DNA of 64,000 nt from Streptomyces nigrescens (GCA_024349765.1 AP026074.1:868001-932000), one strand, 5' to 3'. Positions 27,830 to 37,850 are shown, numbered from the stretch's first letter. Notes: generated from the sequence alone by a model not told the origin. Program-made: numbers and translations.

Positions 27830-28018
27830 GGATCCCAGCGCGAGCCCGGCAGCCAGCACAAATAGCCGGGGCCACAGCTCGCCTTCCTTACGCCACGGCC
27901 ACGTGTACCCCGCCGACACGACAGCCGCAGCTAGGGACAGCACCGAGGCGGCTCCACCGCCGGCCAAGCCCCACAACGCCGCCTGCCGCCATGTTCTATT
28001 TGACGATAGGCACCCCAA
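27830..28018 (-). pseudogene. N-terminal fragment of a membrane protein cut by the IS982 relic
   Basis: The minus-strand frame begins near 28018 with WRQAALWGLAGGGAASVLSLAAAVVSAGYTWPWRKEGELWPRLFVLAAGLALGSLV: two membrane helices. The frame then runs into the antisense of the IS982 relic. A whole gene of this type would be longer, so this is the 5' end of an interrupted gene of unknown function. The following 28019-28441 carries only a short plus-strand piece (SGSAPEQQSETTMATLVDALRAEHLLTELPLPAGG) that looks like another gene fragment. Confidence 0.4.
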
Positions 28019-28441
28019 CCAGCTATTCGCACCATTTATGTAGGCTTGACATTTGAAGACAACTTTTTAGTTCGGCAACGCTGCATCGGACCCAGCGTTG
28101 CAGTTGCGCCGTAGTAGCGGCTGCTAAACGCTTGTAGGAGGGCCCGGTCGAGCCGATTCTGCAGATGCGCGCCCAGCTGGTCAGCGGCTCGGCGCCCGAG
28201 CAGCAGAGCGAGACCACCATGGCCACGTTGGTGGACGCGTTGCGCGCCGAGCATCTGCTCACCGAACTTCCGCTCCCCGCGGGTGGCGACCTGGCGGCCC
28301 TCTCAGCTGTTGCCGTGTCAACAGGCCCGAGGACCGTGGCCGCTCGCAGTCAGCCCGGTGCTCCCCACTCATCACCGTCCAGCCGACCGCTTGACCGAGG
28401 TAGGCGGCAGCCCTGCACACGAACCCAAGGAGCCAACGACC

Positions 28442-29524
28442 ATGGAAATGTTCACCGGTGCCTATCAGGACAACCTCGAGCCGGAGGGTGACCTGGGCCG
28501 CAACAGAAGCATGCAGGACGCACTCGACTCGTTTATGAACGGGCTGTCGGGCACAGACCTCACAGCGCTGGAGCGGGTGGGCCTCACCGTAGTCGCACTG
28601 ACGGGCAACGAATCACTGCCGTGGGCGGGGCACCGCCACAACGAGGTCCACTATTCCGCGAGCATGGTCAAGCTCCTAGCCATGTATGCCGCACATACGC
28701 TCAGATTCCTCGCCGAAGGCCTGCGCGCTGACCAGGCACCCGCCACGTCGGATGACTTCTTCGCCGCCCTGGCAAACGAGTTCAACGGCGAGATCCGCCG
28801 CGCCACGCCTGCGAAAATCCTGGCGACGTACCCGAACCAGGCCGACGAATCCAAGATCATTCCGGCCTATCAGACGGTTCTCGAACCGCAGCTCGACGCG
28901 AGCGGAACGCCGGTCGGTGTCGATTTCACCTTTGGCTACCGGACTCAGCTCCGAGGAATGCTCATCCAACAGCAGGACACCCCGGCGGCGGAGTGCATCC
29001 ACGGCGTCTCCTTCGGGTTCATGAACGCCAAGGCCGGCGACGACGGGTTCTTTGACAATACGAACCAGCGCGGCATCTGGCTTGCCGGCGACTACATCGG
29101 GCAATGGATTCCGGTGAAGATCGAATCCCTCAATGATGCGCTCGTCGCCCAGGCCACGACAGCTGTGGACATGGCGAAGCTCCTTGCACGGATGTTCTCC
29201 GGAACCTTGGAGAGCGGCAGCCTGACCGACCTGTTTCCCATGCTGACGCCGGGTGGGCGGAGCTGGTTCCACCAGCAGTTGATCTGGCCAAACGGGGATA
29301 TTTCTGCCACGCACTCGAAGGTTGGAATCGGTCCGCTCAAGCGGAACAGCGCCGGCGTGATCGAGCAGGTCGTCTCGGAGGCACTGATCGCACGTGACAC
29401 AGGCCGCGACCTCGATTTTGCAGTGATCTGGCAGAACCTGAAAGTGCCGGGGAGTCCCACGATGCCCGAGTTGATGCCGGTAGCCAACATGGTCGAGACG
29501 ACGATCAGGGCCTTCCAACCGTAG
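28442..29524 (+). CDS. serine hydrolase of the beta-lactamase/PBP-like fold
   Basis: 360 residues from ATG 28442, with AAGGAG ten bases upstream. The SxxK motif of serine beta-lactamases and DD-peptidases is Ser74-x-x-Lys77 (YSASMVKLLAMYAA), and a KTG-like element appears late (ATHSKVGIGPL). The sequence lacks a signal peptide, so it may act in the cytoplasm as an esterase-like enzyme, unlike secreted lactamases. The SxN motif is not obvious. The enzyme's substrate is unknown. Confidence 0.6.
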   Translation: MEMFTGAYQDNLEPEGDLGRNRSMQDALDSFMNGLSGTDLTALERVGLTVVALTGNESLPWAGHRHNEVHYSASMVKLLAMYAAHTLRFLAEGLRADQAPATSDDFFAALANEFNGEIRRATPAKILATYPNQADESKIIPAYQTVLEPQLDASGTPVGVDFTFGYRTQLRGMLIQQQDTPAAECIHGVSFGFMNAKAGDDGFFDNTNQRGIWLAGDYIGQWIPVKIESLNDALVAQATTAVDMAKLLARMFSGTLESGSLTDLFPMLTPGGRSWFHQQLIWPNGDISATHSKVGIGPLKRNSAGVIEQVVSEALIARDTGRDLDFAVIWQNLKVPGSPTMPELMPVANMVETTIRAFQP

Positions 29525-30026
29525 TGCTGTCATCCGCCTGCTGGACGAGTGGACGCCCGCGCGCTCCTGGCCGTGGATTCGCCAGTAGTCATCCACCCGG
29601 CGCACGTCGGCGAACGCCGAATCTACCGGTTGCAGGTCAGCGACCAGTTCAATGTTTCGGGGTTGCTGGAGCCACCGCGGAAGCACGTCTCATGCAGCCC
29701 CAGCGCAGCTGCGGCGAACTCGTTCTCCGGGGTCAGCAGCTGTGGGTCGATCTGCCCCTCTCTTCCCAGGTCTCCGGCAACAGCGTTGGCTGGCCACCGG
29801 GCTCTGAGGGTTGCAAGTGAGGCTCGAGGTGGCCGCTGTCCGCTGTCCGCACCATGTAGAGGAAAACGCTGATAGCCCGGAGGAACCACCACCACCTCCA
29901 CCGCCAAGACGCGGATGTGCCGGCCGTGATGCGGTGCAACACCCTTGTGGTGAGGCCTGGGCTGCCAGTCGCGCCGCCCACGGGGCCACAACAATGTGCT
30001 GGTGGCAGAGCTCAGGAAACCCTGAC
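29525..30026. other. intergenic stretch with small fragments only
   Basis: No intact gene. On the minus strand near 29750-29640 a frame reads IDPQLLTPENEFAAAALGLHETC; the PQLLTPE words also begin the deoxyribosyltransferase-like protein at 27307, so this may be a relic of the same family. Nothing else is supported. Confidence 0.35.
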
Positions 30027-30755
30027 TCAGCTGCCCGGAAGTTTGGCGAGGGCCGCTTCGATGTGCCGGTCGACGAGGGCGGGCGCGCCCACGAGGATCA
30101 CCAGTACGTTGCTGCGGCGGACGGCGGCCGTCTTGAGCACCTGCGCCCCTCCTGGGCCGGTCAGCGTGGTCGTGTAGGCGTAGACGTCTGGCCCGGGGCT
30201 GGGTGCGTCGTCTTTGCGTACGGTCACGGTGAGAGGGGTGCTGCCGGAGGTCATGGTGTAGGTGGGGCAGGACGTTTGAGCATGCACGAGCCTGCGCAGC
30301 CCTGCGGACAGTTTGGACGGTGCATCGCTGTGCAGTTCCTCGCCCAGCGTTGAATCCGCGCCGAATGTGAAGCCGGCGGAGGTCTTCGCCGCGAACTGCG
30401 CTTCGTCGCTGTGTTTGCCCAGTTCCTTCAAAGCGGGGCAGCCGCTCACGCCCATGTCGTCGTACCGGTGAGGGTCCGCGGCCTTCATGTCGTCGGGGGT
30501 CTCGGTCTGCGTGTATCCCGGTCCCAAGTCGTCAGCGGTCAGCAGGTAGTGACGTAACTGTTGGCCCTGGAGGGGCTTGAGGTCTGCCGGGGAAGTCGAG
30601 GAGGAGGGAGATCCGGGTGCTGTCGCCCTGGAGCCTGTCGGCTTGGCCTCGTGATTTCCAGCGGCGGGCGTGCTGCCGCAGCCAGCGGCCAGGGTCAGAG
30701 TCCCGAAGGCAGCCACTGCCGCCACCCCGGTGATTCGACGCTGCTTGCCCGGCAT
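30027..30755 (-). CDS. secreted lipoprotein of unknown function
   Basis: About 242 residues from ATG 30755. A Lys/Arg-rich n-region (MPGKQRRITG), a hydrophobic core and the lipobox LAAGC (TLTLAAGCGSTPAAG) mark it as a lipoprotein anchored outside the membrane. A Pro/Ser/Thr-rich linker follows, then a domain with LRHYLLTADDLGPGYTQTETPD, CPALKELG and SCPTYTM, the pattern of sensor-like lipoproteins common in Streptomyces. Two Cys (CPAL and SCPTY) may form a disulfide. The longer frame to 30785 would place extra residues before a normal signal peptide and is not preferred. Confidence 0.78.
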   Translation of the reverse strand: MPGKQRRITGVAAVAAFGTLTLAAGCGSTPAAGNHEAKPTGSRATAPGSPSSSTSPADLKPLQGQQLRHYLLTADDLGPGYTQTETPDDMKAADPHRYDDMGVSGCPALKELGKHSDEAQFAAKTSAGFTFGADSTLGEELHSDAPSKLSAGLRRLVHAQTSCPTYTMTSGSTPLTVTVRKDDAPSPGPDVYAYTTTLTGPGGAQVLKTAAVRRSNVLVILVGAPALVDRHIEAALAKLPGS

Positions 30756-31167
30756 CAGCCAACCCCCGTTATCGACACTGGACATGACCCTATCGACAGC
30801 CGGTCATCCAAGGTCGCGAGTCTCGCGGGGTGACGTGATCTTTTCGCTCTAGCCTGCCGAGTCGACGTCCACAACGCGGACCGCGGGGATCGCGCCGCGG
30901 GCCTCGCGCCAGGCGCCGCCGACAGCCACGCCCCGCCTCGCGATCGAGCGCCGGACTATTCGCGTGCGCGTGTGCGACACCCGGTGCTAGTTTTCGATCA
31001 TGGCAATCTTCAGCAACTTTCTCTGACGGGGTTCGTCGGCAGATGTGGCGCGCCGTTGGGCAAGTGGCCCGGCGCCGGTTGCGTCTGCGCATCGTCACGT
31101 CGCTTGTCCGCCGCATGCGGACGAGCTGCTGTGTCCTGAACTCCAAGCCGAGACATGAGCTACAGCT
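30756..31167. other. divergent intergenic region
   Basis: 412 bases between the divergent lipoprotein and erythromycin-esterase-like genes. No gene is visible; the short frames are Arg-rich antisense products. It must contain both promoters, but I see no clear promoter or operator motif. Confidence 0.4.
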
Positions 31168-32472
31168 GTGCCTGTTAAGCCTTCAGCCCGGACCGTGCTC
31201 GCCGATTGGTTTCGCGAACACTCCACCTCCCTGACCACCCTTGATCCGCAGCAGTCCCTCGACGACCTCGAAGGGCTCCGGGAGATCATCGGCGATGCCC
31301 GCGTTGTCGCGATCGGCGAGGGCGCTCACTTCGTCGAAGAGTTCTCCCGTGCACGCCAGCGGGTGCTGCGCTTTCTCGCCGAACGCTGCGGATTCACCGT
31401 TTTTGCCATGGAATTCGGCTTCAGCGAAGCCTTCCCGCTCGACCGGTGGCTGCAAGGCGAGGGGGACGACGGCGACCTGGCGAAAGTTAGCCGGGCCGCC
31501 GCCGAGTGGGGCGCCGCGGAACTCATGCACTGGCTGCGCCACCACAACCGCACCAGCAAACGCCCGTTGCGTTTCGCCGGCATCGACGTCCCCGAGGCCG
31601 GCGGGGCGCTACGGCCTGCCCTGGAGCCGGTGGCCGACTACTTGCGCGAGGTGGACCCCGACGCGCTCCGCCTCGTCGATACGGTGCTGGAGGTGAGCGA
31701 CCGGTTCCTCAAGGGCTGCGGCTCCGGCGCTGCGGCCGGGCCGGCGTGGGCCGGCCTTCCGGCCGCCGAGCAGAACGAACTGACTGCCGTACTGGCGCGG
31801 CTGTTGCTGCGGCTGCGCGCTGCCGAACCACTCTACGTCTCCCGCAGCAGCCAGAGCCGCTTCGACATCGCCCAGCGCCGAGTGGAAGCGGCCTGCCACA
31901 CCGACTACATGTTCCAGGCGATGAACGCCCTGCTGTCCGGCCGAGGCCTGACGGCAGACCTGTCGGTACGCGAGATCTACATGGCCGAATCCGTACGCTG
32001 GCACCTGTACCACTCCGAACCAGGGACCCGGATCGTCCTCGCGGCACACAACAACCACATCCACAAGACAGCGTTTTCTTTGGAGTTCGCCGGCGGACTC
32101 ACCACACTCCCGATGGGCCAGCACCTGCAGCGGATGCTCGGCCAGGACTACCGCACCGTGGCCCTCGTCCACACCGCGGACCATGTGCCGGAGATGTACC
32201 CCGACCACAGCGCTGCGGTCGGGTTCACCCTCGCCGAGGCCCACCTTGAGCCTGCCGAGCCCGGCAGCGTCGAGGCCGCCCTCACCGACGCCGGACTCGC
32301 CGACCGGATCACCTTGACGGACTTGCGCCACACACCGCGCGACACCCAGGGAGCACCATTACTCAACAAGATCCGGTTCCAGAGCTCCCAGCTGAGCACC
32401 CCCGTCCCTGAGGCGTTCGACGCCGTAATCGCAGTCTCTACGGTCACTCGGGACCGCACAGTGCACTTCTGA
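31168..32472 (+). CDS. erythromycin esterase-family protein
   Basis: 434 residues, full length for the EreA/EreB-like family. Visible family blocks are the IGEGAHFVEEFSRARQRVLRFL segment with the catalytic-type Glu/His, the FAMEFGFSEAFPLDRWL segment, MHWLRHHNRTSKRPLRFAGIDV, and VLAAHNNHIHKTAFSLEFAGG with the conserved His cluster. Known members hydrolyse the lactone ring of macrolides; many chromosomal homologues in Streptomyces have unknown substrates. GTG 31168 is the start. A macrolide-type glycosyltransferase lies at 43691-44878, but the two are not adjacent. Confidence 0.85.
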   Translation: MPVKPSARTVLADWFREHSTSLTTLDPQQSLDDLEGLREIIGDARVVAIGEGAHFVEEFSRARQRVLRFLAERCGFTVFAMEFGFSEAFPLDRWLQGEGDDGDLAKVSRAAAEWGAAELMHWLRHHNRTSKRPLRFAGIDVPEAGGALRPALEPVADYLREVDPDALRLVDTVLEVSDRFLKGCGSGAAAGPAWAGLPAAEQNELTAVLARLLLRLRAAEPLYVSRSSQSRFDIAQRRVEAACHTDYMFQAMNALLSGRGLTADLSVREIYMAESVRWHLYHSEPGTRIVLAAHNNHIHKTAFSLEFAGGLTTLPMGQHLQRMLGQDYRTVALVHTADHVPEMYPDHSAAVGFTLAEAHLEPAEPGSVEAALTDAGLADRITLTDLRHTPRDTQGAPLLNKIRFQSSQLSTPVPEAFDAVIAVSTVTRDRTVHF

Positions 32473-32489
32473 CTGGCCTGAACCCGAGC

Positions 32490-33228
32490 AGGCGGGGCCC
32501 TGCGACCGGGTAGAGCACGTGCTTGACCGCCTCGCCGCGCGCTTTCCCAAGCGCATGACCCTGGTCACCGGCGACACCTCGGGCGTCCGGCGGGCCACTA
32601 CCTCCACGCCGACGACGGATTGCCCGCGGCCACGGCGTTCTTCGTGGCCGCACCGGCGGGGGTCGCAGAGAGGGTCCGGCTTCGAGAAGTGGCGGACCGA
32701 AGTCACCGGCCGGCTCGGAATGGCGCTCAACCCGCTGCGAGAGCTACCGAAACCGGTGAAGCGCACGCCGTCCAAGGGCGGCCATGTCCCGGTGCGGCGC
32801 GCCCGCGTGCTCGGGGATGTCGTGATGAAGCCGAATATCTCGCCCGCCTCGACCTGGCAGTCTGACCTCCATACCCGCCACGGCGCGAGTGCCAGCGCAG
32901 TGATGGTCGCCCCCGTCGGCCCCGGTATCGGGACGCCGGTGGGGGCGACCCGCGTTTGTGGTCGGCAAAGCGTCCGCAGAAGACCCGGGCTGTGCAGGGC
33001 GATCTCGCGGACCACGTCGTCAGCAGCGCCCGGGTGGGAGTGGCCAAGCCGGGCCGGGAGATTTACGAGATCGCCGCCGCGCGGGCCGGAGTCGCCACCC
33101 ACCAGTGCCTGTTCGTGGACGACCGGCTGGAGAACGTCGAGGCCGCCATCACGCTCGGGATGACCGGTGTGCACTACCGCGAGGCTGCCGACCTTCAGGA
33201 GGCGCTGGGCTTCCTGCCCGACGACTGA
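32490..33228 (+). pseudogene. mosaic of gene fragments ending in a HAD-hydrolase C-terminus
   Basis: From about 32990 a plus-strand frame gives the last 70 or so residues of a HAD-IA phosphatase: VGVAKPGREIYEIAAARAGVATHQCLFVDDRLENVEAAITLGMTGVHYREAADLQEALG, with motif III Lys and motif IV DD. The N-terminal nucleophile Asp is missing. Upstream, 32510-32700 shows two overlapping frames (HVLDRLAARFPKRMTLVTGDTS, then HYLHADDGLPAATAFFVAAPAGVAERVRLREV) that look like one unrecognised gene with a frameshift. 32700-32990 is not assignable. Confidence 0.6.
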
Positions 33229-33289
33229 GAAGTCTCACTCTCCTGCGGTGCTGACCCTGGTAGAAGGCTGGGGGAGACCCGCCCTGAAC

Positions 33290-33830
33290 TCACGGATGAC
33301 GGATGGGAATTGATCGCGCCGCATCTACCGGTCGGACGATTCGGCCCCTATCCCGAGCGTCTGCGGGAGCAGTTCGAGGGCGTGATCTGGCGGTTCCGCA
33401 CCGGCCGCCCCTGGGGGACATGCCGGCTGAGCGCGGCGCCTGGCAGACCGTCTACCACCGGTTTCTGCAGTGCCGGGATGCAGGCGTCTCCGAGCAGCTG
33501 ATGGATGGTTCGAGGCGGCACGACGGGGGCAGGGACCTGTCGCCGGTCGTCGTGGACTCCACAGTGGCCCGCGCCCACCACCACGCGGCCAGGATGGTGG
33601 TGCGCGAGGAGGTGCTGACCGCTCTCGAGACTGCCAACCGGAAGAAGAGGGGGCATCGGGGCGGGCGGCCGGTCTCCCACGACACCGAGCTCGACCGCGA
33701 CCGCAACACGGTGGAACGCTGCATCAACAAGATCAAAGCGTGGCGCGGACTGACCTCGCGATACGACAAGATCCCTGGCCGGACTCCACTTACGTGGCAC
33801 AGTCATCTGGCTTCGAAGCCTCCGACCCGA
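33290..33830 (+). pseudogene. IS5-family transposase relic
   Basis: Plus-strand pieces include WELIAPHLPVGRFGPYPERLREQFEGVIWRFRTG, AWQTVYHRFLQCRDAGV, VVVDSTVARAHHHA and RDRNTVERCINKIKAWRGLTSRYDKIPG. The central section between the first catalytic Asp and the C-terminal domain is deleted, and frames change at least twice. Confidence 0.75.
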
Positions 33831-33856
33831 AACATGTTCCGGACCAGGAACGTTCC

Positions 33857-34798
33857 CTAGCCGTCCTGCGCGGTCTGCCGCTCGCGGCGGCTCGCTCTGG
33901 TTCCGGTGCCCGGCTTGTCCTGCGCTGCCCAGTCCGGCTCAGGACCAAGGGTTTTCGCCGACACCTTCGTCACCTTCAGCCCGGCCGCCCGGCCGCGGGT
34001 GTGCTGCCCTGTATCGCACGTCAGCAGCCGCACCTCACGGGCGGCGAGAGCCTGGATGGCTACCGCGCGGTCGATGATCTCGTCATCTGCGATGGGCAGG
34101 CGAACATGCCCAGGCTGGTCAAGGACGATCTCTACGCTCACCTCGCCGCGCCACAGGGCGGGTTCCCCGCTCGAATCTGCCTGGCGCAGGATGCCGAATG
34201 TTGATCCGGTCAGGGTGCTGTCCAGCAGTCCGAGGGTGTGGGATGCGCGCCAACGCGCCTGGTGCTTGCCGGCGTCCTTCAAGCCGTCCAGTTCGTCGAC
34301 TACGGCGATAGGGAACAACAGCCGGATGTGCTTGTCCGGGGGCAGGCCGAGGACCTGGTGGAGGTCGGCGTCGGCGAGCTTGTCGGGGTTCTGGATGTAG
34401 AAGCTGGAGTCGGCGACGACGAACATCTCCAGTCCGTTCCAGCGGCCTATCTGCGCGTTAAGGGCTGTCAGGGCGTCTTTGAACGCTTGGATGCGTTCGG
34501 CCACCTCCAGATTGACCAAGCCGTTGACAAGGCGCTCCTGGGAACTGCCGGCGAGCGTGCCGCAACTGCTCAGGAGGGCCTGGTACCGGCGGGTGAGGAC
34601 CAGGTGCTCGACATCGGAATCGCTAATCTGACAGCGGAGGGAGCCAGCGGTGTCGGTGGCCCAGTTGAGGTAACGCAACAGCCGGGAGAAGGCCGTTTCC
34701 GGGCCAGCACCCTGGAGGTTGCTGGCCGTATTGTGGGCGTTGTTGAGCGCCTCCCGGATGTTCCTGCGGTCAGCGCCTGGCATGGGAGTGATGAGCAT
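33857..34798 (-). CDS. PIN-domain protein (putative RNase)
   Basis: 313 residues from ATG 34798. The C-terminal half is a PIN domain of the kind that precedes PhoH-type modules: Asp130 (FVVADSSFYI), Asp168/Glu169 (AVVDELDGLK), Asp239-Glu240 and Asp243 (IADDEIIDRAVAI) and Asp262 (LLTCDTGQHTRG) form the usual acidic cluster for Mg2+-dependent RNA cleavage. The N-terminal 120 residues are helical and unrecognised. No antitoxin-like gene is adjacent, and both neighbours are IS relics, so it may be a stand-alone RNA-processing enzyme or the survivor of a lost pair. Confidence 0.75.
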   Translation of the reverse strand: MLITPMPGADRRNIREALNNAHNTASNLQGAGPETAFSRLLRYLNWATDTAGSLRCQISDSDVEHLVLTRRYQALLSSCGTLAGSSQERLVNGLVNLEVAERIQAFKDALTALNAQIGRWNGLEMFVVADSSFYIQNPDKLADADLHQVLGLPPDKHIRLLFPIAVVDELDGLKDAGKHQARWRASHTLGLLDSTLTGSTFGILRQADSSGEPALWRGEVSVEIVLDQPGHVRLPIADDEIIDRAVAIQALAAREVRLLTCDTGQHTRGRAAGLKVTKVSAKTLGPEPDWAAQDKPGTGTRASRRERQTAQDG

Positions 34799-34889
34799 CG
34801 CCTGATCGTGCCACGTGGGGTGATGCCGGGGCAGGCGTCTGCGCAAGGATGGAGGCGGTAGAGAAACTGTGGGCCGTCCTCTCGGCGCC

Positions 34890-35410
34890 CTGGACCCAGG
34901 TCGGGGAGCGCACCAGGCGGGCGGGCAGCGTATTGACAGTTTCGACCAGGGACCGAAGTACGGAGCCGACCGCGGCCATGGTGGACGCGCAGAGCGTGAA
35001 GACCTCGGGCAACGTCGCCGAGACCAGTCAGGGCATCGACGCCGGCAAAAAGATCAAAGGACGCAAGCCGCACCTGATCACCGACACCCTGGGCTTGGCC
35101 TTGGCCGTCCTCGTTACCGCCGCCTTGGTCCACGACTCCGCCGGCGGCAAGCAGTTGCTGGCCGAACTGGCCGTCACCCATCCTAGAGTGACCAAGGTCT
35201 GGGCAGACGGTGGCTACTCGGCAAGCGTCCTCCAGCATGGTGCCAGCGTCGGTATCGAGTTGAGGTCGTGCAGCGGCCGCGGGTGAAGGAGTTCCAGCCG
35301 TTACCGAAGCGGTGGGTGATTGAGCGGACCTTCGGCTGGTGCGGGAGTACGAGATGTCGCCACAGAGGTCCCGGGCGATGATCCACTGGGCAATGGGCTA
35401 ACACAAATGA
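34890..35410 (+). pseudogene. IS5-like transposase relic (DDE half)
   Basis: The frame TEPTAAMVDAQSVKTSGNVAETSQGIDAGKKIKGRKPHLITDTLGLALAVLVTAALVHDSAGGKQLLAELAVTHPRVTKVWADGGYSASVLQHGASVGI covers the catalytic Asp residues (VDAQSVK, ADGGY). After a frameshift near 35265 the next frame gives VKEFQPLPKRWVIERTFGW, with the catalytic Glu. A further break precedes the C-terminal MIHWAMG. The N-terminal quarter is missing. Confidence 0.8.
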
Positions 35411-35541
35411 GCCGCGAGCTCACAAGGGAATCGTCACCAACCTGGCGAATCGAAACGGACGCCTCGCTCACAACCACGTGAACGTTGATCAGGTTCCCTC
35501 TGAGGGCGGCGCGCTTGCCTGAGAACATCGGCCCCTTTCAT

Positions 35542-37098
35542 CTAGTTCTTCTGCAGGGTGCGGGTGAGACCCGCGATGACGGCGGTGGTCAGCACCCAGC
35601 CGAAGGCAATCAGCAGGTAGGCCAGCCATTGGAGGCTGCCGTCCGTCCAATACCAGGCCGTGCGCTGACCAAGACCACTGATGGGGATCAAGAGGTCGAG
35701 CGTGTAGACGAGGGGCTGGAACGGAGCGCCCTCGCCCGGCTTCACTGCACTGGGAGAGTCTGAGCCGAAGGCCAGGGTGCCCAGCAGAGTCAGCATCAGG
35801 AGCCAGACGCCGGCCAGCCAGGGCCGGTAGCCGTAGCCGACGGTCGCGTCGAGCAGGTGCCCCCAGGCGCGCGCGGGCAGGGACAGGCCGCGGCGTCGGT
35901 GACGCTGTTTCGCGAGGAGCACCCGGCGGGCGTCGTCGTCGTGGCCAATCGACCGGTACCAGCTCGCCAACTGCTCGTATGGCTGCGGGCTGTAGCCCGG
36001 GCTGCGGCGCAGCCACGCCACGCGGTCGGCCACGGACTTCTCGTACCTCGCGGCGTCCTGGGCTTCGCCCGCCTCGGCCACCTTGATGGAGCCGTAGCCG
36101 AAGCCGTCCAGCTTCACCACGTCCGGCCAGCTATACCGGTTCTCGTGCAGGTACGACACCTGTGCGCCGCGCAGGTCCAGCGGGCCGGACGGGGTCCGGG
36201 CGGGGGTGAGGCGGAAGTCGACGGCCTGCATCAGCGGGGCGGCCAGGGCCGGGCTGTCACCGTTGGGCGGCCCGTTGAGGACGGCTCCTTCGAAGCTCAG
36301 GTTGTCCCAGATCTGGGTGCGCCGCAGCCGTATGGTGCCGTTCGCGGTGAAGCCGTCGGAGAGTTCGAGTGTCGAGACCGCGGCATTGTCCAGGGCGAGT
36401 GCCACTCCGTGCCTGCCGGGGACCGCCAGGTGTGCGCCCTGCATGAACAGGCCGCCCCGCAACTGTGCGCCGACGAACCGTACTTCACCGCGCGCCACGA
36501 AACCGCGCTTGCAGAAGAAGCCCCCTTCCATGACCAGGCCGCCAGCGGACACGGCCCACCCTCCGGGTGCATTGAACTCGGCGCCGTTGAGGAGCACGCC
36601 GCCGGCCACGTGGGCGTCGCTCAGGGACAAGGCGGTGTTCTCGTGGTTGAAGGGCGATGAGGCGCCAGCTTCCACGACGGTGCTCCGCAGGTCAAGGTTG
36701 CCCTCGATACGGGCCGCGTCGGCTTCGATGCCCGGCACCCGACTTCTGGTGACCACGAGGGTGTGCAGCGTCGCCCCGAGCAGGTCCACCGATTCCTCGA
36801 ACCAGCAGTCCTCGAGCCACAAAGCGTGAGTGATCTGCGCGCCGGCCAGCTTGAGTCGCCCGGATATCCGCGCCCCGGCGATCCGCAAACACGGAACGGC
36901 GCCCGGTTGCGTGGTGTTCGCGCCCAAGAGGAGCGCCACGATCACGGCGGCCCGAACGCTGCGCTCGGTCCCCCATTGCCCCCCTCCGGCGACACGGACG
37001 TCTTCGGGCACACTCGTGCGCAGGTCCACGTGGCGTCCCTCGGGGAACGCGTCCCACAGCTCACGCTCCGGTGAAGTTAACTCGTCGTATGAGAGCAC
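35542..37098 (-). CDS. beta-helix repeat membrane protein (paralogue B)
   Basis: 518 residues, same architecture as the protein at 11741-13327: short N-terminal helix (YDELTSPERELWDAFPEGRHVDLR), about 300 residues of degenerate beta-helix repeats (LRIAGARISGRLKLAGAQI, VRFVGAQLRGGLFMQGAHL), the linker YSPQPYEQLASWYRSIGHDDDARRVLLAKQRHRRRG, then membrane helices around LAGVWLLMLTLLGTLAFG, QPLVYTLDLLIPISGLG and LAYLLIAFGWVLTTAVIAGLT. The linker and the YTLDLL(V/I)PI membrane motif are nearly the same in both copies. Function unknown; the usual oxidoreductase label has no support in visible motifs. Confidence 0.75.
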   Translation of the reverse strand: MLSYDELTSPERELWDAFPEGRHVDLRTSVPEDVRVAGGGQWGTERSVRAAVIVALLLGANTTQPGAVPCLRIAGARISGRLKLAGAQITHALWLEDCWFEESVDLLGATLHTLVVTRSRVPGIEADAARIEGNLDLRSTVVEAGASSPFNHENTALSLSDAHVAGGVLLNGAEFNAPGGWAVSAGGLVMEGGFFCKRGFVARGEVRFVGAQLRGGLFMQGAHLAVPGRHGVALALDNAAVSTLELSDGFTANGTIRLRRTQIWDNLSFEGAVLNGPPNGDSPALAAPLMQAVDFRLTPARTPSGPLDLRGAQVSYLHENRYSWPDVVKLDGFGYGSIKVAEAGEAQDAARYEKSVADRVAWLRRSPGYSPQPYEQLASWYRSIGHDDDARRVLLAKQRHRRRGLSLPARAWGHLLDATVGYGYRPWLAGVWLLMLTLLGTLAFGSDSPSAVKPGEGAPFQPLVYTLDLLIPISGLGQRTAWYWTDGSLQWLAYLLIAFGWVLTTAVIAGLTRTLQKN

Positions 37099-37430
37099 CT
37101 ATGAAGACTAGTGATCTGCCTTCGTGCTCGCCTCGCTTCACGCGCACGGATCGGAGGACGGTCCGTTCTGTTAGAAGTTCTTAGCGGACGGACTGCTTCC
37201 ACCGAGCCCGTCGCAGTCGATGCTCTGCCGTTGGGATACACTCCCCACGAGTGGCCGGGGCGCGAATACACCACCATGCTCTGCCGCGCCTACGGTGCAC
37301 GCCCGGTGCAACTCGGGCTCCCCACAGCGGCAACGATGACCTCGAGGCGCTCGGGACGGCGCCAAAGATCCGATACGGTCGAGTCGATGTGGAGGCATGC
37401 GAGGCATCCGCATGCAATGAGGTGGTGGTG

Positions 37431-37850
37431 ATGACTACATCCGCTGGTCTGCCGGCCGTCCGCGAATCCCTCTACCTTGCTCTCCTGGCCGACCCTGCCG
37501 GCAGCAGCGCGGTCACCGAACTCGCCGAAGCCGCCGTCGAGCACTACGCCTTGAACTACAGCAAACACCCACCGCACATCCTCTTCACCGAAGTGCGCAC
37601 CGCGCGCAGCCTGCTCACCGAAGCGCTGACCGCGCACAGCGTTGAGGAAGCCGTTGCAACACAGATGCGGCGCAGCATCGGATGGCTTTGCGCCCTGCTT
37701 GGCAGCCTCGCCTTCCATCTCGGCGACGTCACCGGCGCCCGAGCACACCTGACCGCCGCGCGCACCTACGGTGCGCGTGCGGGCGATGCACGATTGACCG
37801 CCTGGGCCTGGGGTGCACAAAGCATGGTCGCGCGCGCCGCAGGCAACTAA
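37431..37850 (+). pseudogene. C-terminally truncated TPR-like regulator fragment
   Basis: From ATG 37431: AGLPAVRESLYLALLADPAGSSAVTELAEAAVEHYALNYSKHPPHILFTEVRTARSLLTEAL ... WLCALLGSLAFHLGDVTGARAHLTAARTYGARAGDARLTAWAWGAQSMVARAAGN, then a stop made by the tip of the IS at 37848. This helical pattern is the tetratricopeptide-type middle of Streptomyces XRE-type regulators. The N-terminal DNA-binding domain is missing or lies in damaged sequence upstream, and the IS removed the rest. Confidence 0.6.
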
